Both the position numbers and the translations under genes were made by a program. From Asterochloris sp. CNOR1 (Eukaryota > Chlorophyta > Trebouxiophyceae > Trebouxiales > Trebouxiaceae), in assembly GCA_963969365.1 (NCBI GenBank), contig OZ017758.1, positions 186,001-250,000 of the forward strand: 64,000 nucleotides of DNA, in the 5' to 3' direction. The notes under the pieces were generated by a model. That model was not told the DNA's origin and ran no database searches. It saw only the letters and a list, made by a program, of their open reading frames with translations. Every line of letters begins with the position of its first letter. Positions within the stretch are counted from its first letter, which is position 1. Below are positions 21,865-34,300 of the stretch, in pieces.

Positions 21865-24536
21865 TCATCGCCTCCGCTTGGGCAGGTATTCCTTGTCATA
21901 CAGGTCCTGCAGCAGCGCACATGCACACAGTGAGGCACAGCTGGCACACTGGCTGACTGTCTTTGGGGCCAGCAGTGCACACAATTTCACTCAGACAGCA
22001 CAGGCAGCCAGCCCCTCACCATGGCCTCCTGAATGGTCTTGCGTGCAACCTCTGCGCCCAAGATGTCGTCCACCTTCACAATCTTGGACTCCAGCTGCTT
22101 GTAGTCCTCAAAGAATCTGCAGGAGGCAGTGTCAGCCTTCCTGTGCACACTGAAGGCTCAAGGCATACGAGTCCCTGGCTCAGCAGCTGGCTGACAGATG
22201 GTGAGGAGCTGCAGGTGCCAGCGCTGCTAAGGCACCATAAGGTCCAAGGCAAGCCCTGACTGTGCAGCGGGCTGACGCCCTCACTTGCAGCAGGCTGACG
22301 CCATCCCTGCAGCAGAGCTGCAAGGGAAGCGGAACTTCCAGCGGTGGCTCACCGACGGATTTCGTTTGATCTATGCTTGGGCAGCTCTGAGATGTCCTCA
22401 TAATGCTTGAATTCTGCAGCAGCAGCCACAGCGAGGAGCTATCAGGCAGCAGCCAGGCCAAGTGTGACAGCCGGCAGGACATGACAATCAGGGCACTGCC
22501 TGATGAGCATCAAAGTTCCTAAGCGCCAGGTCAAGGTGAGGGGCAGAGCCTTGCCTGGGTCGTCTGCATGTACTGCAATGATTTTGTCGTCGCGCTCGCC
22601 CTGCATGCCAGCAAGCACGTGCTCAGCAGTCTTGGAGCCAGATGACAGCGCAGAGGGAAACGCTCGGCACGTTGTGAGTCAAGCAGATACCACACAAACA
22701 TGCATGGCTGAGAGGTCCCCAGCATCCCAAAGCAAGACTCAGCTGCGGCAGCAATGTGGCACAGCCACAGTGATGTGTGCAGCTCTCTGCATCTTTGCTA
22801 CATCCTGCACAGCTGGGACTGCCACAGACTGGAGGCGGGACAGTGCCCATGCCAGACAGCCTCGAGCAGCCCATGGAGCCCACCTGGTCGATCATGCCCA
22901 TGACGCCGATTGGCTTTGCTCTCATGAAGGACATGGGCACCACTGGCTCTTGCATCAACACCAGCACATCCTGTGTGGGACAGGCAGCACTTGATGCAGT
23001 GCAGCAGAGGTGACTGGTGTGGCCAGCAGCAGGGCGGCAAGCAGCTTTCTCTCCCCTGCCAAACAGAGCAGCTGGTGCCCCATAAAGCTTTTTCAAGGCG
23101 GCAGGCAGAGTACTTCAGGGAAACCCCCACAGTGGCTGCCGTAGGTGCAACGAAGCAGGCAGTGACCTGTCCTGGGGTGTGCAGATTCAGCTCAAGGACC
23201 TCCAATGGAGGCTGCAATCAGTGTTGTACAGCAAGCAGTGACCTTATCACAGCAGATGGCTATGTAGTCCCCTCACAGGCAGAACAGTGTGCAGCAGGCA
23301 GTGACATCTTTGAGGACGAGCAGCAGGGCAGCAGTGGGCTTGGGGAGCCCCTCTCCTCACAGACAAAGAGCAGGTTGCGCTTTGCAGCAAGCAGTGACTT
23401 CTGATGGACCAGCAGCAGAGCAGCAGGTGACTAGCATATCCTTCCTGTCACAAGCAGCGGAGAAGGTGGTGATGTTCTGTGGGCCCCGCAGCAGTGCAGC
23501 AGGTGGCTTGGCACACTGCTCACAGGCACACTTAGGACAGCGCGGCATGCAGTGACCGTGTAAAAAATGAGCAGCAGCACAGCAGGTGGCGCAACCCCGC
23601 CCAGGGCTGCAGCTGGTGCCACGCAGCAGGCCCTTGCTGGCAATTTGGCAGCAACTGGACAGGGGGACCATGGTGTCCCCAGACCATCCAGCAGGCTGCA
23701 GTAGAAAGCTGCTCAGCAGGCAGTGGCCCTGCTTGTGGACCAGGCAGGTCGCTCAAGGGAGCTCCTTCACTGCCACACAGCATGTGTTGTCAGTAGCGCA
23801 GCAGGGAGTTTTTTGCAGGCACCTTGGCCTGCTGACTGGGCCGTGTATGGCGTGAGGTGCCTCTTAGGCCACGATCCACCAGCCCTCCACAGCACCACAA
23901 GTGGTGCCTGGCCAGCAACAAATCCTCTGCAACCAGCTGAGCCTTCCAGTGCCCATTGGAGCCCCAGCACATTCAGCATTGCTCACCAGAGGGTCATTAT
24001 CCTCACACAGTGTCCTGGGGATGAAGCCGTAGTTGTGGGGGTACTGCAGGCAACAAGCGATTTGGGAACAAGTTGTCAAACAGCTGCCTGGCTGTGCTTT
24101 GACGCCTCAGACGCTCAAGGCTCACCACCACAGAGGAGTACAGCACCCTGTCGATGTAGAGCAGCCCTGCAGGCGGCAGCAGCAGTATGGAATGAGTGCT
24201 CTGTGGTGCTGATGAGAGGCGTTGCTCCCTGCACACCTGACGCCTTGTCCAACTCATATTTGACTTTGGATCCCCTGGGAATCTCAATGACTGCATGGAA
24301 CACCTTGGGTGCATCATCCCCAATGGCCAGGTCGTGCCTGCATGAGCAGATGCCTGTTCAGCCTGGTCCCCCCCAGAAATGATGCTAGCAGCTGAGGACA
24401 TTCATTGGATCGCATCCTAGGGATCAACAGTGAAGCGTCTGTCCGGCTCAGAGACCAATGGCAGCACAACTAGTCATGCGAGCACCTGAGGCTGAACTCA
24501 CCATGCGTGGGAAGCTGAGTTGCGGTGAGCAGCCAT
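21865..24536 (-). CDS. PPA: Soluble inorganic pyrophosphatase (family I, plant type)
   Basis: This enzyme hydrolyses pyrophosphate to two phosphates with Mg2+, pulling biosynthetic reactions forward. Nine exons (24536-24502, 24337-24237, 24166-24126, 24043-23987, 22970-22884, 22600-22555, 22413-22353, 22116-22020, 21906-21865, TGA) join in phase to 188 residues. The sequence runs [43 protein letters not shown], then the signature DNDPLDV (residues 74-80, split by intron 4), [50 protein letters not shown] and a basic end KRRR. No transit peptide is present, which suggests the cytosol. Intron 6 uses a GC donor (CAG|gcaagg). A long open stretch upstream of the ATG in another frame is not part of the protein. 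Confidence 0.97.
22990..23780 (+). repeat. Degenerate tandem array in pyrophosphatase intron 4
   Basis: Blocks such as AGCAAGCAGTGAC, CAGCAGCAGAGCAGCAGG and CACAGCAGGTGGC recur at loose 60-90 bp intervals through the 1-kb intron between exons ending at 23987 and starting at 22970. No exon-derived content is obvious, unlike the arrays in ZIP4, the kinesin and DNAAF4. Confidence 0.6.
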
Positions 24537-25038
24537 ACGTGGTCACGACGGCGTGTCCGTGCTGAACAATGTGAGCTGGCTTGATGCCAAATTGTTCAGC
24601 CTGGAGCGTATCTGATCTCAAGTATGTTGGAGGGTCAAACAGAGGCCCTTCAAGCTTACAGCAGCTGCAGTCCATTCAAATCCAAGGGGGGAGGGAAACA
24701 AGGAATCTCAAATTCATTGTGAAGAAGCAGAAAACAGTCCTGCACCGACAGAGGTGTCTTGCTGTCAGTGCAAGGGGGCGCCATGTGTGCAGGGGAGGCG
24801 CCATAAAGTGCGCATAGGCAAAAAGCGGCACTACCTTTGGCAGTGCCCAGCAGCTGAAACAAGAGGCAGGATCGGGGGCTGTATAACATGACAGGGAGGG
24901 TTCGTTGTGAAAGCCTAAACCAGGGTTGCAAAAAGGCAGGATTGAGTTTGGTCATCGTGTTTGCAACGAGCTGTTGGTCTTGAAGGAGGGCATGTTCCTA
25001 CATCAGGAAGCTGGAAGGGGTGCTTGAGTCCAGGCCCG

Positions 25039-28000
25039 TCATGCCAAAAGCCGTCGTGTTGCATGCCGCCTGCCTGCGGCTGCTGTGCTGCTGCTTCCAC
25101 CCTGCGCTGCTGTTGCAGCAGCTGTACTTGTGACAGCTGTGCTAGAGGCTGTCTGGACGACGGCTGGCAACGCTAATGATGGGTTGCACTGCCACCTGCA
25201 TCAGCATGTGCACACGCTGGAGGAAGGGCAAACAGAGTCATTGCAGCACGCACAGAAAGACATGTGAAACACTGCAGCATGTGTCCTGTAACATGCCTAC
25301 AGCTGCCAAAGTGTCCATGCAAAAGATTGTAGACTGGCTGCCCAGGCAGGGCGGGCGCTCACCATGTCGCATCAAATCTCTGGCAGGAGTGGCCTGGGCT
25401 GCACCCAGCGCCGGGCCAGATAGCGTCGATGCAGGCATTCACTTCACTGCAAACGCCCTGTGTCCCCCCACACTGCCCGCCGTTCACTACAGTGTACGCC
25501 GCACCTGCAGCACGACATGATACATGGGTACAGACACAATGCCAAGCAGGGGAGGCTGCCAGAAGGCAGCTGCCAGATTTTGCCTACGCCAGGACTGCAC
25601 CGGTGCATGGAGTGCACTGGTGAATCGGCAAGGCCAAGCGATCAGCTGGTGCTTGGGCAGGATTGCTGCACGTTGTAGAAAAGCGAGTAAGCAAGGCTGT
25701 CACTGTGCACAGGGAGCAGATGGTGCCCCCGCCTGAGCAAATATTGGGGCAGCACTGCTGCATGTTAAGCCACAGTGAGCGGGCAATGCAGTCAGGCAGA
25801 CAGTTAAGGTGGTGCCAGAATACACAGTTATTGCAGTGCATGCGAGAGTGTGCACCTGTAGCAGGCGCCGAGGTCGCGGCTGGGGGGCTGATGGCTGCAG
25901 CAACTGGTGCCTGGGTGAGCTGTGTTGCGACAGGGGGACTGATGGCTGCGCTTTGCGGCCCGGTCGTGTCCCAAAAACTGGTGATGACCTCAGTGGCTGC
26001 ATTGATGCCTGTCTGGGTGAACTGCACAGTGCCAGTGTTCCCTGCAGCGCAGAGCGGCCTGCTGTTTCAAGTCATGCGCTTTGCTTCAGGCAAACACAAG
26101 GAGTGGCTCTTGACGTGGAAGTGGTGGGCACAGAATGCAGCAGTGAGGCTTGCCGTACAGTGTGAATACTGAGTGGAGCCTGCACTGTGCCACAGTGCCA
26201 ATGCGAGGTGGAGCCTACAACGCTCAGGCCACAGGCGCAACTGGTGGAGGCATACCTGTGCTTGATGTGACAGTGTCCACCACAACCTCGCCAGCAATGG
26301 ATGTCATTCTGACCTGCAGGCATGGCACAGCAATGAGGATGGCAGGAACATCGAGGCTGTTTCGGTCATGGTGCAGGACAGTACAGCACAGCGCTTGGGA
26401 GAGCAGGCAGCAGAGGGCTGGACAGCAGTGCAAATGAAGGTTTCGAGGGACAACCATCATAATTTATCAGGCCATCAATCTATCAGGCAGCAGCAGGAGT
26501 GAGCAGCAGTGTGTGCCTTCAGGGTCCTGTGAGCAGCAGGCAGGCCAGTCTCAAGCTGCTTCATGCAGGCTCAGCTGTGGCAGCAGGCAGCAATCAACCC
26601 AGATGCAGGCTCCCGGCCGGCTGCCTAAAACAGTTCAGCCTATGAACAGCAGAGGTGCTCACCTGGAAGGGGAACACCCACTGGCGGCCGCCATCCGTGT
26701 TGTAGTAAGCGTACTGGTTGTTAGTTGAGCGGTCAACTGTGAACCAGTCGCCGAACATGTTGAACTCCACCAGCTGGATGGGCACGCTGCAAAGGCAGGA
26801 GGGACAGGTAAGTGCATGGGCATGTGCCGCAGCAGGTAACAGGCTGAGGTACGCCTGAGTCTTGCCCGGGCTGAAGGTAGCTCATTCTGAGACATACAGC
26901 AGCCTCCTGAATGTACGCCAACCGCTGTGTTTCAGTGGGAGCAGCACTCACAATGTGTTGGAAATGACGATGCTCATCCAGTAGCTGTCCAGGTTGACCA
27001 CGCTATACATGAGCTTGCTGTTTCCCACTGGGCAGGGGTGCGCGTACCACTGCACCTTCCAGCGGCCATTGCCATTAATGGCACGATCTGCAGCAGATCA
27101 AGCCACCGTCAGGGAGATGAGAACAGTTGCACAGGCTTTGTTGTGCTGGGCTGGCTGCTGCTGCTCGTTGTCTTGGGCAGGGCAGAGCACAGCACCCAAG
27201 ATACTGCTGATGCGCACGCTGGGAGGCCAATGTGCTCAGCCGGTGCAGGCGTCATGGTGGTGGGCTGTGAGAGGCAGACCAGTATACAGCACTGCACAGC
27301 ACAACAAAACACAGCCAAGCACCCTAAGTGTTGCCTCACCAATGTCATAGTATGCGCATTCTCCACACCGGTCAGTGACCAGCGCTGTCGACCAGTTGGT
27401 GGTGGAGATCGGCACTGCAGGAGGCAGTGTTGCTGATAAGTTTCCTGAAACCCCCACAGCTGCTGTGCTCAGGCTTTAGTCATGACAGCGAGGCGTCATG
27501 TTTGACTTGATGCTCCTGGTCTGACTCTGCTCACTTGTGCCAATGCCTTCGCCCAGGCCGATGAAGCTGATGCAGGCGCCGCACAGGCTGCCATTGGCAA
27601 ACTGTGCTCCATTGATGGCGACTGTCATGTCAATGCCATTGTGCCATGTTGCATTGTCAGTGTTGGCTCCTCCTGGGGCACTGCCATAGCTGCATGAGCC
27701 CTGGTAGTCCTGTCCAGCTCCATAGCTGGTCCCATCGCCAGGGCCTGGAGGCAAGCAAGCAAACATTGAGGGCCCCCTCTTGCAGCAATGCCTTCAGCGC
27801 CGCTCAGCAGCAGCAGCGCTGCTTTAGCATGCTGAGCGAGGACACAGCAGGCAGCAAAGGGCTGCCTGCACAAAGACTGCTGCCAAGACAGTGGCTGCAC
27901 ATTGTCAGACGCGCACCTTGCAGCTGCGTCTGGCTCGTGAGAGCGGCCCAATTGAGTGGAACGTTTCCCGCATCACACTGGGTGGCGATGAGTGCCAGTA

Positions 28001-28049
28001 GGGCAGCAAGGCCCCACAGGGATGTACTGGTGCTGCGCTGACCCTGCAT
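25039..28049 (-). CDS. Secreted expansin-like protein with C-terminal CBM1-like module
   Basis: Expansins loosen cell walls without hydrolysis. Nine exons (28049-27917, 27744-27535, 27414-27340, 27087-26952, 26786-26663, 26313-26256, 26041-25856, 25504-25363, 25195-25039, TGA) give 406 residues. The N-terminus has a hydrophobic signal peptide (LWGLAALLALIATQCDAG). Residues 45-165 form a double-psi beta-barrel: GSCSYG, NGSLCGACISF, TDRCGECAYYDIGD, then GRWKVQWYAHPCPVGNSK. Residues about 166-250 resemble the expansin C-terminal cellulose-binding domain (YWMSIVISN, GGRQWVFPFQVRMTS, VVVDTVTSS). A Pro/Ala/Thr/Ser linker leads to a six-Cys-rich module (GGQCGGTQGVCSE...CIDAIWPGAGCSPGHSCQRF...WWQC) resembling fungal-type CBM1, then a Ser/Ala/Thr tail. 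It is divergent from ZIP4. Confidence 0.9.
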
Positions 28050-28370
28050 GCTTGCAGCTGTTCTGAGAGCCTACGGTGTTTGGATCGCTCTAAGCTGCTG
28101 CTGCTGCCGACTGTGACGCTGCTGCTACCTTGATCGCAGGAACTACCAAGCGATGCCCTTTGGCGGCAGATGTGAGTTTGAGTTGACGCTGCAGGGAGTT
28201 ATGAGAGGTTCCAGCAGGGTTGTCTAGCGTACAGAAGTGCAAAATGGAGTTCGGCTCCAGCGACAGTCAGGCTTGAGTGACCAGAAAGAAAGGCGACGCC
28301 TATCAACTCAAAAAAGGAAAAGTCAGTATGACTCGGGAAACTTTTGGCGCCAACCCTAATCTGCGTCAGC
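28050..28370. promoter_or_regulatory. Divergent promoter region of the expansin and ZIP4 genes
   Basis: Only 321 bp separate the two start codons, so both promoters and 5' UTRs must lie here or overlap. No TATA-like element is convincing. Confidence 0.5.
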
Positions 28371-31300
28371 ATGGCAGGGAGCACTCTCATGCCCCTGATA
28401 CAGCATGCGAGAGAGCTTGTGGCCAGCAGCAGCTCGGGCTCCCTGGATGCCCTGCAGTCCAAGCTGCAGGGGGTGGTGCACAGTCTCACAGTATCCAGCA
28501 GGGGCAGCAGATGCTTCCTCAAGGACGAGCAGACAGAGCTGTGGGAGCTGATCTGTGCCCTGTGGAATCTGTGTGTCGACAGCAACAACTTACACGCCAG
28601 CCAGGCACCAGACAGAGCGGAGGTGCAGCTGCGCCACTATGCTAGGCAGGCGACTCTGTGATGTTCACTTAAGTTCTGATCATGGCTCTGTGCCAGACCG
28701 TTGTGCACTCCTCCATACAGCGATCTGATAGAATTGGTCGGCGACCACTACTGCTCCCCAGCTGAGCAGCTCTGCAAGCTGCAGTTCTTCTCAAAGGTGG
28801 CTGTGTCTGTGGTGCTGAAACAGCCTGCATTCCTCTCCCTGGCAAGTTGCGCAGATGCTGGCAGCAACGCAGCGCTGCTGACTTTGCCTGCAGACTGCCT
28901 CCATGTACAACAAATTTGATGACTTCGAGGCAGCTGAGGGCTGCTTTGCCCAGGCATTGAAGTACGCGCCGCCAGCAGTCGCTCTGTGCGCAGACGCTGG
29001 CACTGCAGCGGCCATTCGCGAGGAGGCTGCTGCCGCAGTGTCCCTTCTCTTCATGGAGCGGGCAAAGTGTGCATGGAAGCTCAATCAGCATGTGCGTCCC
29101 CACAGTGCTGCTTTTTGGCTGTTGTCCTGGTGCCCCTCCATGGTTGATGGCAGCTTGAGAAGCGTGTTCTTACATAGTCTGGGCGCAGCTCAAGCCCACC
29201 CTTGCTTCTCATGGCTGCGTCCGTCCCAGCCAGTCCTGCCTGCCGTGCTACAGCCCCTGGCAGAGCACATGCTGGCGCGCGCAAGAGACCTGGCCAACAC
29301 AGAGGAGCTGGGCTCAGACAACTGCTTCCTGCTGCACATGCGCCTCATGGGGCTCAAGCTGCAGAGGGCCCAGGAGCTGCTGGGCGCTGGCCTGCCTGGA
29401 AACACAGCATAGGGTGACAAGTCAGCCAGCCAGCAGAGGGCGGCAGAGGCCGTTGCCCTGCTGGACAGCGCCATGCAGCAGGTGTGCTCTGCAGCTGCCT
29501 GCTTGCCACGCCATGCAGGAGGTGGGCTTGGCGGCAGCCTGCTTGCCACATGTAAGTGCAGGATGCTCATGCTAGTGAGCATCGCAAAACTTCTGTTTCA
29601 AGCTGCGCGGGTAATCAAACTGAACAGACGGTTGTTACAAGGTGGTCTGACGTTCAGGCCTGTGTTGCTGCTTGGGAATGAAGCATGGTGTGCAAGGCCT
29701 GCTGCTGTCCTGCATGAGTGATCTTCACCTCCATGCATGTGCCTGCCCTGATGGCCAACAGCTGTTCACTGCTGATGGTGATGTTTGGATGCGTAGTTGC
29801 TTGGCAGCTGCAGCTGCAGCTGACGGCTACTTTCTGGCCTGCGGCTATGACCTTGTGTTGCCACCATGCATCTGCAGATTGACAGCATGTCTGTTGATGA
29901 TGATGACCCTGAGATGGACCGAAAAGCACGAGATGCAAGCCAGGTCCAAGCTCAGGTAACTGCTGTCCAGCAGGAGCCTCAATTTCTGCCTTCACTTTGC
30001 ATGCTCAGCCAGGAATCTTTGTGAATTGCTTTGCTCAGTTGTCAGCCAGGTCTGGTCACAAGTAACTCGCGCATGACACACACAACAGTGCCTTTGCCAT
30101 ACATGTTGGCCAGAACCTCCCAGCTGGTGCCACAAGTGTCTGGGCCCCTTGAGTCCAAAGCAATAATCCAGCATGATATCTGGAGTCATTATGACATTTG
30201 CTCAGCCAGCAAGCCACAAATATGGCAAGCACAGGCCAGCATGTCCCCAGCACAACAATCAGAGGTTGTCTTCATGTTATATGCTCAGCCAGGCAGTTTA
30301 CCTCTGGTCAAGGCAGACTCCTTTGGGCATGCAGGCATCTCACTGCTTGGCTGCAGGTGCTACGCCTGCTGGCTCTTGCCTACACTGAAGAGGGTTCCCA
30401 GCCTCAGTTGGCTTTGAACTGTGTCCACAAGCTGCGGTCAGAGGGCGGCGGAGGCATTGGAAGGTACCTCTACTTTGTCAGCTTGGTGCCTTGCCAATGA
30501 GCTGCTGGCTTGCTGAGCAATATGCAGGACTCGAGGAGCGCATGATTTGGGCTGCCTGCCCGTTCCATTACATTGCTGAGTGACCTGCTGCTGCCGTGCA
30601 GCTTTCCAGCTCTACCATACCTGGCTCTGAAGGCATACACGCAACTGCAGCGCCATGATGAGGCAGGCACAGAACTGCTGGCGCTGGCTGCTGATCCTGA
30701 AGCATCCATTGACCTGTGCCTGGCAGCCATCGACACTGTCATGGGTTCTGCAGCATTGCCCTGTCTGGATGCAGTCAAGTCTACTGCCACCATCCTTCAG
30801 GTGAACTGTGAAGCCGAGTGTCACCCCAAGCTTGCGTCTGGCCACCCTTTTGCCTGCTCAAGAAGGCATGCGAACGTGCATGCCTGACAACCATGACGCT
30901 TTCGCATGGATGTTCCACGGTCATCACCTTATGTGCTGCTGCAGGAGCGAGACCCAAACAGCGCTGATGTGCCCCTGTCCGTTCTGAGAAGCTGCCTGGC
31001 CCAGGAGCAGGTGGGCAACTACGATAGCAGTCATGCTGTATGGTGGGCATCGATCTGTATCAAGGAGCCATTGACAGGAGGAAGAACATGTTGTCACAGC
31101 TCGTACCCTGCTCCCTGCAGCCCTAAGGCAGTCTGGTCCTGCCAGTTCCCCGCACCAGCAAGCAGCACTTCAACTTTGCCCAGTGACTGTCAAGCTTGTT
31201 GTTCAGCAGTCTGGGGCAGAGGAGGGACCCTATGCTGTGCAGGCGCCCCCAGAAGTGCAGCAGGCAGCTCTAGCTCTGCTGTCCCAGGAAAGCGTCAGCC

Positions 31301-34300
31301 AGCTGCTGTTCCATGAGTCAGCCGCCAAGCAGCGCCACGCAGCCTTCTGCCTTCTGCACAACCACGCTGCCATGCTCTTCCAAGACTCAAAGCAGAGGAG
31401 TGAGGCCAGCGATTTCTTCTCAGCCGCCTACCTGTTCGCCCCCACAGAGATGAAGGGCAAGGTGGCCAGGCACCAGGCCCTCTGCGCCCTGGCCCTGCAC
31501 AAGACTGACAGGTAGGCTGCTGTATAGATGCTGATGGAATGAGCTCACTGGTGTCTGCAGCGCTGTAGGTGTGCCGACATGCTGAGGGCAAGGCCTTGCT
31601 TCTGCGCCATGGCCCTGCTCCTCACTCACATATGGATTGAGCTGTCCAGCGCTTATGACACGTGCTTGAAGCTGAGATGTCGAGGGCATGGCTCAGGTTC
31701 AGCACCTGACCCTGCACCAGATTGACAAACAGGCTGCTGCACACATGCCTACATGCCGAGCTTACCACTGCCTTCTGAGCTGTTGGTGCCCACATGCTCA
31801 GAGTAAGGCCTTGAATTGGTGCAGTGCCATGGCCCTGCACAACATCGTCACGTGGGCAGGTAGAATGTGAATCGAGCTAAGCTTTTGTTGGGCCTAGATT
31901 GCATGCGAAGCTGCGGCATCATCCCTTTGACCGCACATTTAGGCATTTGGCCCTCCACTGTCAGGTCCAAGGGAATCTAATGTGACTGCAGGACCCTCAA
32001 CTGTTTGGACATCAGCGTCAAGTGCAAGCATGGCACTACACCGGTGCCCAACCTGCACTCTGCATCCCTAGCCTGCATTGTCAAAAACTAATGACCAGCC
32101 GCAGGGCCCTTAACTGTGTGAAGATTGTTGTCTAGTCTGATCCACTTGCCCTCCACATCCCACCCCTATGTGGTTGATGAAGCCTGACGTATCTGCAGAG
32201 CCCTTGGACCTTTTGGACACTGCTGCCCAGTCGGGGCCGCGCACTTGACTAGTGCCATTCCTGGCCCCCACATCCCACCCTACCTGGTTGAAGGAGACTG
32301 AGTTGGCTGCAGGGCGTCTGGCTTCTTGCTTCAATTGCGGCGATGTTAAAATTTGCTGCGGCCCTGCCTGCATTTCGAAATGGTGACATGGCTGCAGGGC
32401 CCTTGACTTTCTGGACATCGCTGCTCAGTCCGAGCCACGCGCTGTGCTGATCCCCTTCCTGCGCTTCAAGGTGCACCTGGAGCGCAAAGAATCCCCCGCA
32501 GCAGTGGAGCAGCTGAAGGCCATGATGGGCTGCGACGACTTTGCCAAAGAATACCTGCAGGTCTCTCTGGGGTCATTTTGGCTCTCGTTCATGACTTTGT
32601 GACCTGAGGTGGCCTGCAGTGGCTCCTCATTACGTTGCTTGTACTTGTGCTGGAGTGTTGGTGAGTGCCCTGAAGCATGTGGGGGGGTGCATACGCCTCC
32701 TGGTGGGTCTGTCCCTCCATATTGGGCTGTGACACGTGCTCCCTTGTGCAAGCATGCCTGTCTTCATGCTACAGCTCTGAATTGGGGCAACAGAACAAGA
32801 TGGCAGGCGGGGCCTCGAAGGGCACGCATGCTGTTGTGGCTGCAGATCGCCTGCCAGGAAGCCATCTCGTCTGACAGCCGTCAGGTTGCCCAGCAGTCAC
32901 TGCAGCTGCTACACGAGCAGCTCTGTGGCAGCCTCACCTCCAAGCCTGGTGAGGAGGGGACTGTGCTGCAGGTAGGCCAGAGACTAGCTCCTGCCTGACA
33001 GTTTGCACGCACTGCATGGACCCGTACATGCATTGCTCAGAGCGGTGCATGTGTGCTCACCTGTGGGCTGTCTGATGATTCCGTATATTGGCGATGGCAT
33101 GAACCTTTGTAGTTGCATGCACAGCAGAGTTATGCATGTGTGTTCCACCTGTTGTTGGGCAGGCAGCGCTTGTTGAAACGCAATGCCTTGCTGACGCATT
33201 ATCATGCCTGCAGAATGCGGTGGCCCTGGCTGTTGCAGCAGCAGAGGAGGCCCTGAAGGCTGCTGAGGCCACCTCTATGGCCGAGATGAAGCATGACAGT
33301 GCCCGCGCTGAGCAGGGAGATGTAGAGGCCATGGAGATGGATGAAGGCAACAGCGCAGGTGAGCAAGTGCTTGGGATCAAGCAGATTTGAGAGCATATGG
33401 CATGCGCCGCTGCAGCAACTTTGCCTGCCAGTCCCGCTGCATCCCAGCCCCCGCCCCAGCTATCTGTCTGCAAGCACCAGACAGCTTGGTGCTGACCTGC
33501 AGCATGGACTGCTTTAACATGAAGCCAGGCCACCCACCAAGCAGATGCTCTTGTGAACCCCAGTCATGGCATGGTGGCCATCCAGTGGGCAGACGTAATG
33601 CCCTCTTGCTGCCAGAAGCTGACGCCGGCAGTTGCTTTGATGCAGGCACAGCCGGAGCACAGCAAGTCACTGACCTCCACCGTGTGATGTCTGAGCTGAC
33701 TGCCCTGCTGTCAAAGACAGCAACCAGGCTGGAGGCTGTGGGCTGGGAGGCCATGTTTGGCAAGGACCAGCGCTCAGCGTGAGTGTCTCTGTCCTGCCGG
33801 TGATGGTGGCGCTGCCCTTTGCAGATGTTGGCAGCACCCTTTGGAAGCCACCAATTTCGTCCCCTGCTGAAGCTATCTGCATGTTATTGCCGCCCAATGA
33901 AGTCAGCTTCACCTGTCACCTCTGCTGAGGAAGGCTACACATGGGAATGCCCGTCTGCAGAATGCACATGCCCTGGTCCCCAGGGCCTGCCCTGAAGTGA
34001 GCTACCTTGCACAGCAGGATGGCACATGTGGAGTGGTTCATCTGCAAAGCGCAGAACGTCGCCCTCAAGGCCAGCGACGAGGGGCTGGCGGAGAGCAGGT
34101 GCATGCTATACTACTGCGCGGCGCGCTTCATCGCTGCTCATGCCAACCCGGATCTGGAGCTGCTGAATGACTTGAAGGCGAGCTGGCTGAGCATTGCATA
34201 GTATGCCTCCTGGCCGCCCCATGCTGAAACCAACATGCAGCTGCTGATCAAGATGAGGGTAAGTTTGCAAGGCTTGCTTAGTGCTTTACTACCTGCCAGC

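Noticed and set aside
24534-24675. N-terminal extension of the pyrophosphatase starting MDCSCCKLEG
   Set aside because: That frame cannot join exon 24337-24237 in phase, while the ATG at 24536 gives the family sequence SHAWHDL across the junction.
28371-28720. GC donor after CGCCACTATGCTAG in ZIP4 exon 1
   Set aside because: A canonical GT donor at 28658 (ACTCT|gtgatg) also joins in phase, so a GC donor is not needed.
29410-34203. Reassignment of UAG to an amino acid, as in some ulvophyte algae
   Set aside because: The roughly 3000 codons of the other genes contain no in-frame TAG, and RtcB and FUN14 end naturally at TAG.
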